This document shows positions 23,882-31,925 of a stretch of DNA of 64,000 nucleotides, piece by piece. A program made the position numbers and the translations under genes. The notes beneath the pieces are model-generated. The model did no database searches. It saw only the letters and a program-made list of their open reading frames with translations, and was not told the origin of the DNA. This DNA is from a virus, in the IMG/VR virus record IMGVR_UViG_3300036826_000261, positions 1 through 64,000 of that record; one strand, written 5' to 3'. The stretch's first letter is position 1, and every line of letters starts with the position of its first letter.

Positions 23882-25628
23882 TGCGTGGCGCAAGATTCTC
23901 GGCGAAACGCTGGCGGAAGAGCGCGCCAATTGGCAGCGCAGTCGCGAATTGTCGGAAGCGCGATCCGCGCAGATCATCGCCGAGCTGAAGACGCAATCGA
24001 TGCAGCTCGTCACCGAGCTGGCGACGCGCACGTTCGAGTTGGAGCGCAAGCTTGAAGCATTGGTGCATCAGAAGTTGTCCGATGCCGAAGTCATGATAAA
24101 AGATCGCTTGTCCAACTTGCGCGATGGTGCGCCCGGCGAGAAGGGTGAGCGCGGCGAGCGCGGCGAGAAAGGTGATCCGGGTGGCATCGGGTTAACAGGG
24201 CCGCAAGGCTATGCCGGTGAACGCGGCGAAAAGGGTGAACGCGGTGCTGTAGGTGCGCCCGGGCCGCAAGGATCGCAGGGCGAGCGCGGCGAGAAGGGCG
24301 AGCGCGGTGACGTTGGTACTGTCGGGGAGACGGGCGAAAAAGGTGATCGGGGCGAGCGGGGCGAACCAGGAGAAAGAGGCGAACATGGCGAAAAAGGCGA
24401 GCAAGGCGAAAAAGGCGAGCAAGGCGAAAAGGGCGAGCGCGGCGAACAAGGACCGCGCGGTGAAGCGGGTACGCCCGGGCGGCAAGGCGAAAAAGGCGAA
24501 AAAGGCGAAGCGGGCGAGGACGGCAGCGACGGACTGACCATCATCGGACCCGAAGGCCCGTGCGGGCCTTCCGGTCCGCGTGGTGAGCGCGGCGAGACCG
24601 GGCGGGAAGGTCTGCGCGGTCAGCCGGGCGCAATGGGTCCGGTCGGCGGGCAAGGCCCGCGCGGCGAACCGGGCGAGCCCGGTGCACCGGGTGCGGATGG
24701 CCCGGCAGGTCCGGCAGGCTCGGTCGGTCCAAGCGGACCACCGGGCGAGTCCGGCGCACCGGGCGATATCGGCCCGATGGGTCTGCGCGGACCTATGGGC
24801 GAGCGCGGTGAGCGCGGTGAGCGCGGCGCCAAGGGCGATCCCGGCGATATCGTGATCGGTCCGCAAGGGCCTGCAGGCGAACGTGGTGAGCGCGGCGCAC
24901 CGGGCGCGCATGGTCCGACAGGTCCGGTCGGTCCACGCGGTGAACAGGGCAAGCCGGGGCGTGACGGAGTTGACGGAGTACGCGGCGCACCGGGCGCGCA
25001 TGGTCCGACAGGTCCGGCTGGTCCGCGCGGCGAGCCGGGTCTACCTGGGCGTGACGGAGCTGACGGAGCGCGCGGCGCCGATGGCGCACGTGGCGCCGAC
25101 GGCGCGCCGGGGCGTTTGCCGCCGGTCAAGCAGTGGCAAGCCGACGTCGTGTATTATGCCGGCGACGTGGTGAGCCACGAGCGCGGATCGTATCAGGCGC
25201 TGAAAGACACCAGCCGGCAGCCGGGCCGTAATCACGATTGGATTTGCATCGCCAGCGGCGGCGTCGATGCACGGTCGCCGCATGTGCGCGGCACCTATGA
25301 TCCAACGGCCAGCTATCAGGCGCTCGACATCGTTGTCAGCAACGGCGGCAGTTTCATCGCCAGGAAAGACGATCCGGGCGAGCTGCCGGGCGACGGCTGG
25401 CAATTGATGGCGCGGCAAGGCCAGCGCGGCGTTGCCGGCGAGAAGGGCGAACGCGGCGAGCCCGGCGCACCGGGAGCGAAAGGCGAGCCCGGCGAGGTGG
25501 TGTTCAAGGGCTGGACCCATGACTGGAAAAACTTCGTTGCCGTGCCGCTGATGGCCGATGGCAAGCGTGGTCCGACCTTGGAGCTGCGCGGTTACTTCGA
25601 GCAATTCCAGAAAGACACCGATGGCTGA
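23802..25628 (+). CDS. Collagen-like virion protein with coiled coil and paired CBM-like domains
   Basis: The N-terminus is a helical coiled coil (residues about 25-105, rich in Glu, Arg and Leu). About 325 residues of Gly-X-Y collagen repeats follow, broken by short inserts such as DGLTIIGPEG and GDIVIG. The C-terminus has two similar carbohydrate-binding-like units (VKQWQADVVYYAGDVVSHERGSYQAL; GTYDPTASYQALDIVVSNGGSF), a short extra collagen block and a final WTHDWKNF segment. It is probably a trimeric head or neck fibre that sticks to polysaccharide. It overlaps both neighbours; the start could be 23802 or 23808. Confidence 0.8.
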   Translation: MTMQPQSNGKADEFLLPPPESTDILLDAWRKILGETLAEERANWQRSRELSEARSAQIIAELKTQSMQLVTELATRTFELERKLEALVHQKLSDAEVMIKDRLSNLRDGAPGEKGERGERGEKGDPGGIGLTGPQGYAGERGEKGERGAVGAPGPQGSQGERGEKGERGDVGTVGETGEKGDRGERGEPGERGEHGEKGEQGEKGEQGEKGERGEQGPRGEAGTPGRQGEKGEKGEAGEDGSDGLTIIGPEGPCGPSGPRGERGETGREGLRGQPGAMGPVGGQGPRGEPGEPGAPGADGPAGPAGSVGPSGPPGESGAPGDIGPMGLRGPMGERGERGERGAKGDPGDIVIGPQGPAGERGERGAPGAHGPTGPVGPRGEQGKPGRDGVDGVRGAPGAHGPTGPAGPRGEPGLPGRDGADGARGADGARGADGAPGRLPPVKQWQADVVYYAGDVVSHERGSYQALKDTSRQPGRNHDWICIASGGVDARSPHVRGTYDPTASYQALDIVVSNGGSFIARKDDPGELPGDGWQLMARQGQRGVAGEKGERGEPGAPGAKGEPGEVVFKGWTHDWKNFVAVPLMADGKRGPTLELRGYFEQFQKDTDG

Positions 25629-26280
25629 ATACACGGTCAAGGTTCTGGTGCCGGCCACCGGCACTGATCTGTTGACGCTTGACGAAGCCAAGATGTGGCT
25701 GGGCATCACTGCGGGCGACACCTCGCAAGATGCGCTGATCGCAAGCTTGATCGACGTGTTTTCCGAAGAGATCGCCGAGCGACTCAACCGGCATCCGACG
25801 GTGACGATCGGCTATGAGGAAGTGCAAGAGACATGGCGCGATACGCAGAACGGCCGGATTCATCTGTCGCATTATCCGGTCAAGCAAGCCGATCTCATCA
25901 GCGTGTCGGACGCCGGTGTGATGCTGACGCCAGATCAGTACGAGCTTGCCGAGAACTCCGGCAAGCTGTCCAATATCAGTGTCGGCGGCGCCGAGCCGGT
26001 GAGTTGGACGCATCCGGTCGTGGTGCACTACAAGGGCGGCTACGCGTTGCCGGACGACTGCCCATTTCCACTGAAACGCGCGGTGGTGCTGTTGATCCGT
26101 GAGGAACGGATTCGCATGGTGCAGATGCAGACCGCCGGCATTCGTCAGATTTCGCACAAGGAAAGCCGGGTGGCGTTCTTCGATCCGAACGCGCTGTTGA
26201 TTCACTCGGCCAGCGCCAAGTCGCCGACGCTGCAGGCGCTCGACAGCATTCTGTATCACTACATGCGGTTCCCGGTCTGA
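25621..26280 (+). CDS. Head-tail connector protein, gp6-like
   Basis: The 219-residue protein opens with LLTLDEAKMWLGITAGDTSQDALIASLI, the classic N-terminal helix pattern of the HK97 gp6/SPP1 gp15 connector family. An HYPVKQADLISV segment and KRAVVLLIREERIRM follow. It forms the ring below the portal. The ATG at 25621 overlaps the previous stop by eight bases. At about 219 residues it is longer than typical gp6 (about 110), with added C-terminal sequence. Confidence 0.8.
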   Translation: MAEYTVKVLVPATGTDLLTLDEAKMWLGITAGDTSQDALIASLIDVFSEEIAERLNRHPTVTIGYEEVQETWRDTQNGRIHLSHYPVKQADLISVSDAGVMLTPDQYELAENSGKLSNISVGGAEPVSWTHPVVVHYKGGYALPDDCPFPLKRAVVLLIREERIRMVQMQTAGIRQISHKESRVAFFDPNALLIHSASAKSPTLQALDSILYHYMRFPV

Positions 26281-26648
26281 TGTTCAACATCGAAGCGCGC
26301 ACCGAGAAGATCATCGAACGGTTCGATGCGATGACCGAGAAGCTCGACACGTTCGGGGCTACCGACATGCCGAACGAGCTGACCGCTTGGCAGGTCGAGG
26401 ACATGCACCGGAGATATCCGGAAACCAAGGTAGAAGAGGATCAGGCGAGCACGGAGATTTTCCCGCGTTCGCGCACTTATGCGCAGACGCATCCGCATCG
26501 GGTGGCGAAGCCACGGCGACAGATCGCCGCGATGCCGGTGCTGCGTCGTCAAACGAAATTGCAGCATCCGGTGCTGCGTCAGGCGCTGCTCGACATGCTG
26601 CATACGCGCATGGCCACGCTGCTCAACGGAAAGATCACATGGCGATAA
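26280..26648 (+). CDS. Hypothetical head-tail junction protein, 122 aa
   Basis: The protein begins with an amphipathic helix (IEARTEKIIERFDAMTEKL), followed by a basic region (THPHRVAKPRRQIAAMPVLRRQ). This layout and its position between the connector and neck genes fit a HK97 gp10-like tail-completion protein or a chaperone of neck assembly. The sequence itself is not diagnostic. It overlaps both neighbours. Confidence 0.55.
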   Translation: MFNIEARTEKIIERFDAMTEKLDTFGATDMPNELTAWQVEDMHRRYPETKVEEDQASTEIFPRSRTYAQTHPHRVAKPRRQIAAMPVLRRQTKLQHPVLRQALLDMLHTRMATLLNGKITWR

Positions 26649-27025
26649 ATTTCTCGGTGACGAACTATCTGCCGGCGCAGAACATCTTCGGGCGCAGCAT
26701 CACGGTCTACCCGATCAAGTCACAGCCGGGCGAGCCGGCTTATGTCGCTCGCGGCATTCTGGAAACGCGCGGCACCGCGATCCAGACCGATGCCGGCATG
26801 GTGGTGATGTCGGATCAGGAAACCATTCTGGATATCCGTGAAGCCGAGTTCGGCGTGATGCCGGTGCAAGGCGACTTGATCGAGATTCCGGCCGAGAACA
26901 GCATTCCGGCGGCGGGCACCTTCGAGATCACCGATGCGGCGTGGAATGGTGGCGGTGAAGTGACGTTGACGATCCGGCGCTACGAGCCGCCATCGAACAC
27001 CTTCGTGATTCCCACAGCGAGCTGA
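26639..27025 (+). CDS. Probable head-closure protein, 128 aa
   Basis: The small beta-rich protein (MAINFSVTNYLPAQNIFGRS; VMPVQGDLIEIPAENSIP; GGEVTLTIRRYEPP) has the size and strand pattern of stopper/head-closure proteins that plug the connector. It starts ten bases inside the previous gene and ends one base inside the next. The assignment rests on position and fold impression rather than a clear motif. Confidence 0.55.
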   Translation: MAINFSVTNYLPAQNIFGRSITVYPIKSQPGEPAYVARGILETRGTAIQTDAGMVVMSDQETILDIREAEFGVMPVQGDLIEIPAENSIPAAGTFEITDAAWNGGGEVTLTIRRYEPPSNTFVIPTAS

Positions 27026-27738
27026 TGCGGCTTCCTCCGGAAAACATCGACACCGGCAACACCGGCACGATCCTGGACACCCAAAGCTATGCCTGGGTGC
27101 TGCTCGATTGGGTGTTCAATCGGCTGTCGAATGATCCGTTTTTTGTCAACTTCACGGTGGCGCGGATTTCGTCGGCGCTGCCGGTCGAGGTGTGGAATCA
27201 GGTGCCGTTTCTCGGGGTGTTTCTCACCGACGAACCACTGACGCCGGACAGCGCGATCAACCAGACAACGGTTCGGTTCGCGCACAGTGTGCAGATTGGT
27301 TTTCAGATCATCCTGCGCAACAACGACAGCGACAAGCTTCTGAAAGACCTTGATGCGGTGTCGTGGTTCATTCTGCGCACGCTGTTGCGCGACAGCGACT
27401 TGACCAACATGTTCGACAACGCGTCCGGGGCGGCGTTCGAGGGCTTTACGAGTGGCCGGGTGTCGAAGCCGCGTTATGGTCTTTCCGGCAGCAAGAACGA
27501 AACGCCGGTCGCGGAACGCGTGGTCAGTCTGACCTTCCGGTTCGTGACGATCTGGGCGCCGTACGGTTTCGACGATCTCGATCAGATTGTAGTGACGACG
27601 GCGTTTCCGATCGGCGGCACTGCGCAGGAGCAGGCGGCGGTCGAGCAGGTCACGCTGGTTTACGATTTCACCGAACAGACAGTCACACGCAAGGCTTTTG
27701 GGCGCGCGACCAGCATCGGCCGGGCGCAAGGCGTCTAA
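27025..27738 (+). CDS. Neck or tail-terminator protein, 237 aa
   Basis: The protein contains alternating strands and helices (YAWVLLDWVFNRLSNDPFFVNF; VSLTFRFVTIWAPYGFDDLD), compatible with the tail-terminator/gpU family of contractile phages. It is the last gene before the sheath block. I am sure of the coding frame but only moderately sure of the role. Confidence 0.55.
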   Translation: MRLPPENIDTGNTGTILDTQSYAWVLLDWVFNRLSNDPFFVNFTVARISSALPVEVWNQVPFLGVFLTDEPLTPDSAINQTTVRFAHSVQIGFQIILRNNDSDKLLKDLDAVSWFILRTLLRDSDLTNMFDNASGAAFEGFTSGRVSKPRYGLSGSKNETPVAERVVSLTFRFVTIWAPYGFDDLDQIVVTTAFPIGGTAQEQAAVEQVTLVYDFTEQTVTRKAFGRATSIGRAQGV

Positions 27739-27756
27739 CAACATCAGGAGGTGGTC

Positions 27757-28119
27757 ATGGTGGACGAACAGATGAATGCTGGATTGGCAGAGCGCGAGCA
27801 GCGCAAGGCTGAGCGTGTGAAGCGGGTGCGTGAAACGGCCGGCTTGCCGCCGGTGCGCGTGCTGCCGGCCAATGATCTGATGCGCAAGCATCTGCGGCAT
27901 CCGTCCAACAAAATCGGTTTTCGCGCCGAGGGCAGTGCCGAGTGGCCCAATGACAGCTTCACGCAGATGCGTTTGCGCGACGGCGATATCACGTTGGAGG
28001 AAAAGCCGGCCGGACAGGAAGCTGGCACGCAGCCGCAACCGCAGCCTGAAGCATCGCAAGGGCACGCCGAGACGCACAGCAGTCAAGGATCAGCACAGGG
28101 CGGTGAGCCCACCACCTGA
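27757..28119 (+). CDS. Hypothetical basic protein, 120 aa
   Basis: The ATG at 27757 has aggagg six bases upstream, better than the GTG at 27751. The N-terminal half is a charged helix (GLAEREQRKAERVKRVRE) followed by a conserved-looking basic patch (NDLMRKHLRHPSNKIGFRAEG). The C-terminus is disordered and Gln/Glu-rich. Short proteins with this pattern commonly precede the sheath gene in Mu-like tails; the function is unknown. Confidence 0.6.
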   Translation: MVDEQMNAGLAEREQRKAERVKRVRETAGLPPVRVLPANDLMRKHLRHPSNKIGFRAEGSAEWPNDSFTQMRLRDGDITLEEKPAGQEAGTQPQPQPEASQGHAETHSSQGSAQGGEPTT

Positions 28120-28146
28120 CAACTCTAACTTCTTTGGAGGGCTAAC

Positions 28147-29715
28147 ATGCCTGTCTCATTTGCCAACATTCCTGCCAACATAAAGGTCCCATTGTATTGG
28201 GTCGAAGTGGACCCTTCGATGGCGGGTCTGCCAAGTATCAATCTACGCGCACTGTTGGTTGGTATCAAGACCACCGCAGGCGCGGCGCCGGCAGATATTC
28301 CGCTGCCGATCGGCAGTCAGGCGCAAGCCGACGCTGCGTTCGGTCAGGGCAGCGAACTGTCCCGGATGTTCACTGCGTTCTACGCCAACAATTTCGCCAA
28401 CGAGGTATGGGGCTTGCCGGTGGCCGAACCGATCGGCGGTGTCGCGGCGAGCGGCACGATCACGTTCACGACGCCACCGACCGCAGCCGGCACTGTCGAT
28501 TTCTATATCGGCGGCGTGCATGTGCCGGTTAACGTGGCGACGACGGACACCGTGACCACGATGGCGGCGGCAACCGCAGCGGCGATCAACGCGATGGATG
28601 AGTTGCCGGTGACTGCGTCGGCGGCGGTTGGCGTGGTGACGTTGACTTGTCTGTGGAAGGGCATTCTCGGCAACGACATCACGGTGCAAATGAACTACTA
28701 CGGCACGCGCGGCGGTGAAATCACACCGCCCGGGCTCGCCGTGACGCTGCCGGCGACCGGTCAGTTGGCCGGCGGCACCGGCACGCCGATCTTTACCAAT
28801 GCAATCCTCAACATGGGTGAAGAACCGTTCGAGTATGTCGCGATGCCGTACACCGATTCGACGTCGTTGGCGGCGTGGAACCAGGAATACGGTTTCACAG
28901 ATACTGGACGCTGGGGTTGGCAGCGGCAATTGTTCGGCCATGTGTTCTCGGCCAAGCGCGACACCTATTCCAATCTGATCACGTTCGGCGGCACGGTGAA
29001 CTCCGGTGTCGAGTCGATCATGGCGGTCGAAGTCAAGGCGCCGTCGCCGGTGTTCGAATGGACGGCGGCTTATGTGGCCAAGGCGCAGCGCGCTTTGATC
29101 AATGATCCGGCGCGACCGTTGCAGGCGCTGACTTTGAACGAGATCAAGGCCGCGACGATCAACAACCGGTTCAAGTTCTCCGAATTGAACTCGCTGGCGT
29201 CAACCGGGTTCGCGATCCAGAAGATCGGCGGTGATGGTCAGCCGATGATTGCGCGAGAGAACACGACTTATCAGCTCAATCTCTACGGCCAGCCGGACGA
29301 TGCTTATGAGCTGGTCACCACGCTGGCGACGCTGGCCAAGCTGCTGCGCAATCAGCGGCAGGCGATCACCAGCAAGTATCCGCGGCACAAGCTGGCCAAT
29401 GACGGCACCAAGTTCGGACCGGGTCAGGCGATCGTGACGCCGGGTATCATCAAGGGCGAGCTGGTCGCGCAGTACAGTCAGGACATGTTCTCCGGGCTGG
29501 TCGAAGACCTGACCAATTTCAAGGCGCATCTGATTGTCGAGCGCGATCCCGACAATCCGAACCGCGTCAACGTGCTGTACCCGCCCGATTTGGTCAATCA
29601 ACTGCGCATCTTCGCCGTGCTGGCGCAATTCCGTCTGCAGTACGATCGTGGCGTAGACACCGCTATCATCGGACCGGCATCGCCGCCGTTCAACGCCGCG
29701 TCGGGCAACCCATAA
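28147..29715 (+). CDS. Tail sheath protein, Mu gpL-like
   Basis: The 522-residue protein matches the contractile sheath family of Mu: SFANIPANIKVPLYWVEVDPSMAG at the N-terminus, a surface domain (residues about 100-205) and the conserved C-terminal core (YQLNLYGQPDDAYELVTTLATLA, KYPRHKLANDG, ERDPDNPNRVNVLYPPDLVNQL). It polymerises around the tube and contracts at infection, so the particle is a myovirus. Strong ribosome site ggaggg. Confidence 0.93.
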   Translation: MPVSFANIPANIKVPLYWVEVDPSMAGLPSINLRALLVGIKTTAGAAPADIPLPIGSQAQADAAFGQGSELSRMFTAFYANNFANEVWGLPVAEPIGGVAASGTITFTTPPTAAGTVDFYIGGVHVPVNVATTDTVTTMAAATAAAINAMDELPVTASAAVGVVTLTCLWKGILGNDITVQMNYYGTRGGEITPPGLAVTLPATGQLAGGTGTPIFTNAILNMGEEPFEYVAMPYTDSTSLAAWNQEYGFTDTGRWGWQRQLFGHVFSAKRDTYSNLITFGGTVNSGVESIMAVEVKAPSPVFEWTAAYVAKAQRALINDPARPLQALTLNEIKAATINNRFKFSELNSLASTGFAIQKIGGDGQPMIARENTTYQLNLYGQPDDAYELVTTLATLAKLLRNQRQAITSKYPRHKLANDGTKFGPGQAIVTPGIIKGELVAQYSQDMFSGLVEDLTNFKAHLIVERDPDNPNRVNVLYPPDLVNQLRIFAVLAQFRLQYDRGVDTAIIGPASPPFNAASGNP

Positions 29716-29742
29716 GCATTTCTCAAATAGCAGGAGGATAAA

Positions 29743-30108
29743 GTGGCGACACGCTTCGCAGGGACCGCCTTTGTGTCGGTCGATGGTCAGCAATACGCAT
29801 TGCGCGGCAATTTGACCGTGTCTCCGTCACCGGTCGAGCGCACCATGATCGCCGGCCAGGACGGCGTTCACGGTTACCAGGAATTGCCGCGCGTGCCTTA
29901 CGTGGAAGGTGATTTCTCCACGATCCCCGGCTTCAGTCTTGAGACGCTGTTGACGCAGACCGATTCCACGGTGATCGCGCAATGCGCCAACACTTACGAG
30001 TACGTGCTGCACAACGCGGTGATCAAGGGCGGCTTCGAGGCCAACACCCGCGATGGGCAGGTGCGGATTCGCTGGGAAGGTCTAAATTGCGAAGAAATCC
30101 AACTGTAG
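29743..30108 (+). CDS. Tail tube protein, Mu gpM-like
   Basis: The 121-residue protein follows the sheath and resembles Mu-type tail tubes (GTAFVSVDGQQYALRGNLTVSPS; GQDGVHGYQELPRVPYVEGDFST). It builds the inner tube through which DNA passes. It begins at GTG 29743 with aggagga at ideal spacing, one of the few well-supported GTG starts here. A structured non-coding stretch follows. Confidence 0.88.
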   Translation: MATRFAGTAFVSVDGQQYALRGNLTVSPSPVERTMIAGQDGVHGYQELPRVPYVEGDFSTIPGFSLETLLTQTDSTVIAQCANTYEYVLHNAVIKGGFEANTRDGQVRIRWEGLNCEEIQL

Positions 30109-30113
30109 CGCGT

Positions 30114-30195
30114 CTAATCGCGACTTAGTCCGCACGTGAAGTCGGACAAGAGCTTAACAGCCGTCTTGCGACAGCCAGAGCGTCGTCGCGATTAG
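30114..30195 (+). other. Three-way-junction-like structured element
   Basis: CTAATCGCGAC (30114-30124) and GTCGCGATTAG (30185-30195) form a perfect 11-base stem. Inside lies a second hairpin (GTCCG 30128-30132 with CGGAC 30143-30147), and gtcttgcgac suggests a third arm. The element starts six bases after the tube stop and is not a tRNA (no T-loop or 7-base acceptor). It may be an untranslated RNA, a processing site or a protein-binding site. Confidence 0.5.
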
Positions 30196-30248
30196 GCGAC
30201 AAGCAGACATTAGCACAAACCCCTGAAACAAGAAACGGAGCTGGGCCG

Positions 30249-30452
30249 ATGACTCAGCGCACTGACGATCGACGGCTGAAGCATTTCGCCTACACGCATC
30301 TGCCGCCGGCCTATCAAGAAATCAGCAAGCCGTGCTGCGAGCTGGCCGAGCACATGGCGAAGCTGTTGCCGGACAATCCCGAACTGACGGCCGGCTTGCG
30401 CAAGCTGCTCGAAGCCAAGGACTGCTTCGTGCGCGCCCGCATCGAAGGCTGA
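30249..30452 (+). CDS. Acb2/Tad1-like hairpin protein, candidate anti-defence sponge
   Basis: The 67-residue protein reads FAYTHLPPAYQEISKP, then a helix (CELAEHMAKLLPDNPE), then LTAGLRKLLEAKDCFVRARI. This pattern (aromatic-Pro N-terminus, first helix, PD.PE turn, second helix ending in Ala/Arg) is that of small phage proteins of the Acb2/Tad1 hairpin family. Characterised members sequester cyclic nucleotide or cADPR-type signals of CBASS and Thoeris defence. The assignment comes from remembered family patterns, not a search. The ribosome site is cggag. Confidence 0.55.
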   Translation: MTQRTDDRRLKHFAYTHLPPAYQEISKPCCELAEHMAKLLPDNPELTAGLRKLLEAKDCFVRARIEG

Positions 30453-30488
30453 ACAAACTCACCGGAAGCCAACACAGGAGTTGTTACC

Positions 30489-30917
30489 ATGTCGATAGCT
30501 GACGCTACCGAAAACGCTATTCTCTTGCTGATTTTCAACGCTACCACCTGGGCGAACTACGCCAACAATGCTTCGACGTCGCCGGAGACCAACATCATTT
30601 GCGCGTTGCACACCGCAGACCCCGGTGACGCCGGCGCGCAGAATACGTCCGAGATCGGCTATTCGTCCTATGCGCGGGTCAACGTCGCGCGCACCTCGGG
30701 CGGCTGGACGGTGACCGCCAACAGCGTCAGTCCGGTCGCCGCGATCAACTTCCCGGCCGGCACCGGCGGCTCCGGCACTGCATCGTTCTTCTCGACCGGC
30801 AAGTCCGGCGGCGGCGCTTCGCCGATTTTGTGGAGCGGTACAGTAACACCTAATATCGTGTGCGGCAGCGGTGTCACGCCGAGCCTCTCGACGGCGACGA
30901 CGATCACGCTTGACTAG
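30489..30917 (+). CDS. Small tail-associated structural protein, 142 aa
   Basis: The protein starts MSIADATENAILLLIFNATTW and includes HTADPGDAGAQNTSEIGYSSYARV and a Ser/Gly/Thr-rich C-terminal part. This is a recurrent family in phage tail modules (short fibre or tail-tip associated proteins), though its exact role is not known to me. The ribosome site is caggag. Confidence 0.65.
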   Translation: MSIADATENAILLLIFNATTWANYANNASTSPETNIICALHTADPGDAGAQNTSEIGYSSYARVNVARTSGGWTVTANSVSPVAAINFPAGTGGSGTASFFSTGKSGGGASPILWSGTVTPNIVCGSGVTPSLSTATTITLD

Positions 30918-30942
30918 GATGCAGCGTGAAAACCGGGAGATC

Positions 30943-31011
30943 ATGAAGGCGATCGTCTTCATGATTGTCGTCGGGCTGATCGTTTATGTTCTGGCGATGT
31001 GGCTGGGTTGA
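30943..31011 (+). CDS. Tiny single-pass membrane protein, 22 aa
   Basis: The frame encodes MKAIVFMIVVGLIVYVLAMW followed by two residues, essentially one membrane helix. The ATG at 30943 has gggag five bases upstream and is preferred; an in-frame ATG at 30919 has no ribosome site. Comparable micro-frames occur at 8517 and 18749. Confidence 0.4.
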   Translation: MKAIVFMIVVGLIVYVLAMWLG

Positions 31012-31040
31012 CGTGATGCCGTCATTTGCGACGGCGATCA

Positions 31041-31119
31041 CCTTGAGCCAAGCCTGCCAATACCCTGCTTGGCCTCGCCGGGGGCACGCCGTGACACGTC
31101 CCGCCAAACCATGCCTAAG
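31041..31119 (-). repeat. GG-pentad array fragment, minus orientation
   Basis: Read on the minus strand this begins CTTAGGCATG and continues with GG dinucleotides about every five bases (ggcatggtttggcgggac). The plus-strand end CATGCCTAAG (31110-31119) is identical to that of the second inverted array at 38247-38256. It lies between two genes and does not code. It is the shortest recognisable copy of the array family at the right end of the window. Confidence 0.6.
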
Positions 31120-31175
31120 AGCTTTGCAGCTAGGTGTGCTCAGCAGCCCTGTCAACCTGTGAAAGTAAATGAATC

Positions 31176-31634
31176 ATGGATAGTTGCAAGGCTATGCGAG
31201 AATGCCTCGAAGAGATGGATGTCGATGGCGCCCGTTCACTCTGGCATCTTATTGCGCCCAACATGCCGCAGCCGAGAAGTAATTACGAGGCCGCTTGCAC
31301 ATTGCACATGGCAAGGACAACCGCAACGTGGATGACACCACGTCAGCGTTATTACAGCCATCGTTGGTGCCTCGATCACGGCGTGATGTCATTGCTGCCG
31401 GATCACGAGAAGCCGGCAGCCGAGCGGATGTATCCGCAAGTCGCAAGTTCGGTCGGCATCTCGGTGAAGGGGATATCCGATCTGACGGCGCCGGTGGTGC
31501 CGCATGTGCGCAGCGCGATGGAGCACGCGGTGCTCGAAGCCTACGCCGACGGCCGCAAGGACGACATTCCGCATATCAAGCTGCGGATGAAAGAGGCGCG
31601 CGCCACGACGATGCGCAAGCTGTTGGGGAAATGA
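31176..31634 (+). CDS. Hypothetical protein, 152 aa
   Basis: The 152-residue protein is rich in His, Met and Trp at the N-terminal half (WHLIAPNMPQPRSNYEAACTLHMAR) and helical at the C-terminus (SAMEHAVLEAYADGRKDDIPHIKLRMKEARATTMRKL). The C-terminal helix ends in a basic patch, suggesting nucleic-acid or membrane contact. I do not recognise it. It follows a GG-pentad array remnant. Confidence 0.6.
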   Translation: MDSCKAMRECLEEMDVDGARSLWHLIAPNMPQPRSNYEAACTLHMARTTATWMTPRQRYYSHRWCLDHGVMSLLPDHEKPAAERMYPQVASSVGISVKGISDLTAPVVPHVRSAMEHAVLEAYADGRKDDIPHIKLRMKEARATTMRKLLGK

Positions 31635-31647
31635 ATGGAGTGTCCCA

Positions 31648-31920
31648 ATGGCTCAAACGCTGGTGCTGATCGATTACGATCTAGAGACCCACGAAATCAG
31701 GAGGATTATTCATCCGGAGGACGATACGCAGATCGTCCAGCATCCGTGTGAGTCCGGCAATCATGAGCGATGGGGCCGCGTCGAAGCGGATCACAAGCGC
31801 TTTCCGATCGTGATCGATGAAGCAGGAAACGCCCGGCCGCTGTACGGTTTGCAGGAATGCATCGACGAAGTTGAGCGCGTCACCGGACGTCGGCCGCGAA
31901 TGATGCCACATAACGAGTAG
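31648..31920 (+). CDS. Hypothetical protein, 90 aa
   Basis: MAQTLVLIDYDLETHEIRRI starts a 90-residue, His- and acidic-rich soluble protein ending RMMPHNE. A ribosome site is weak (gagtg). It lies 13 bases after the previous gene and six bases before the giant repeat protein, so it belongs to the same operon. No family was recognised. Confidence 0.6.
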   Translation: MAQTLVLIDYDLETHEIRRIIHPEDDTQIVQHPCESGNHERWGRVEADHKRFPIVIDEAGNARPLYGLQECIDEVERVTGRRPRMMPHNE

Positions 31921-31925
31921 CCACG

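Noticed and set aside
24192-25129. Long minus-strand frames opposite the collagen-like gene
   Set aside because: Mirror-image of Gly-X-Y codons; Arg/Pro/Ser/Ala-only composition and no start signals.
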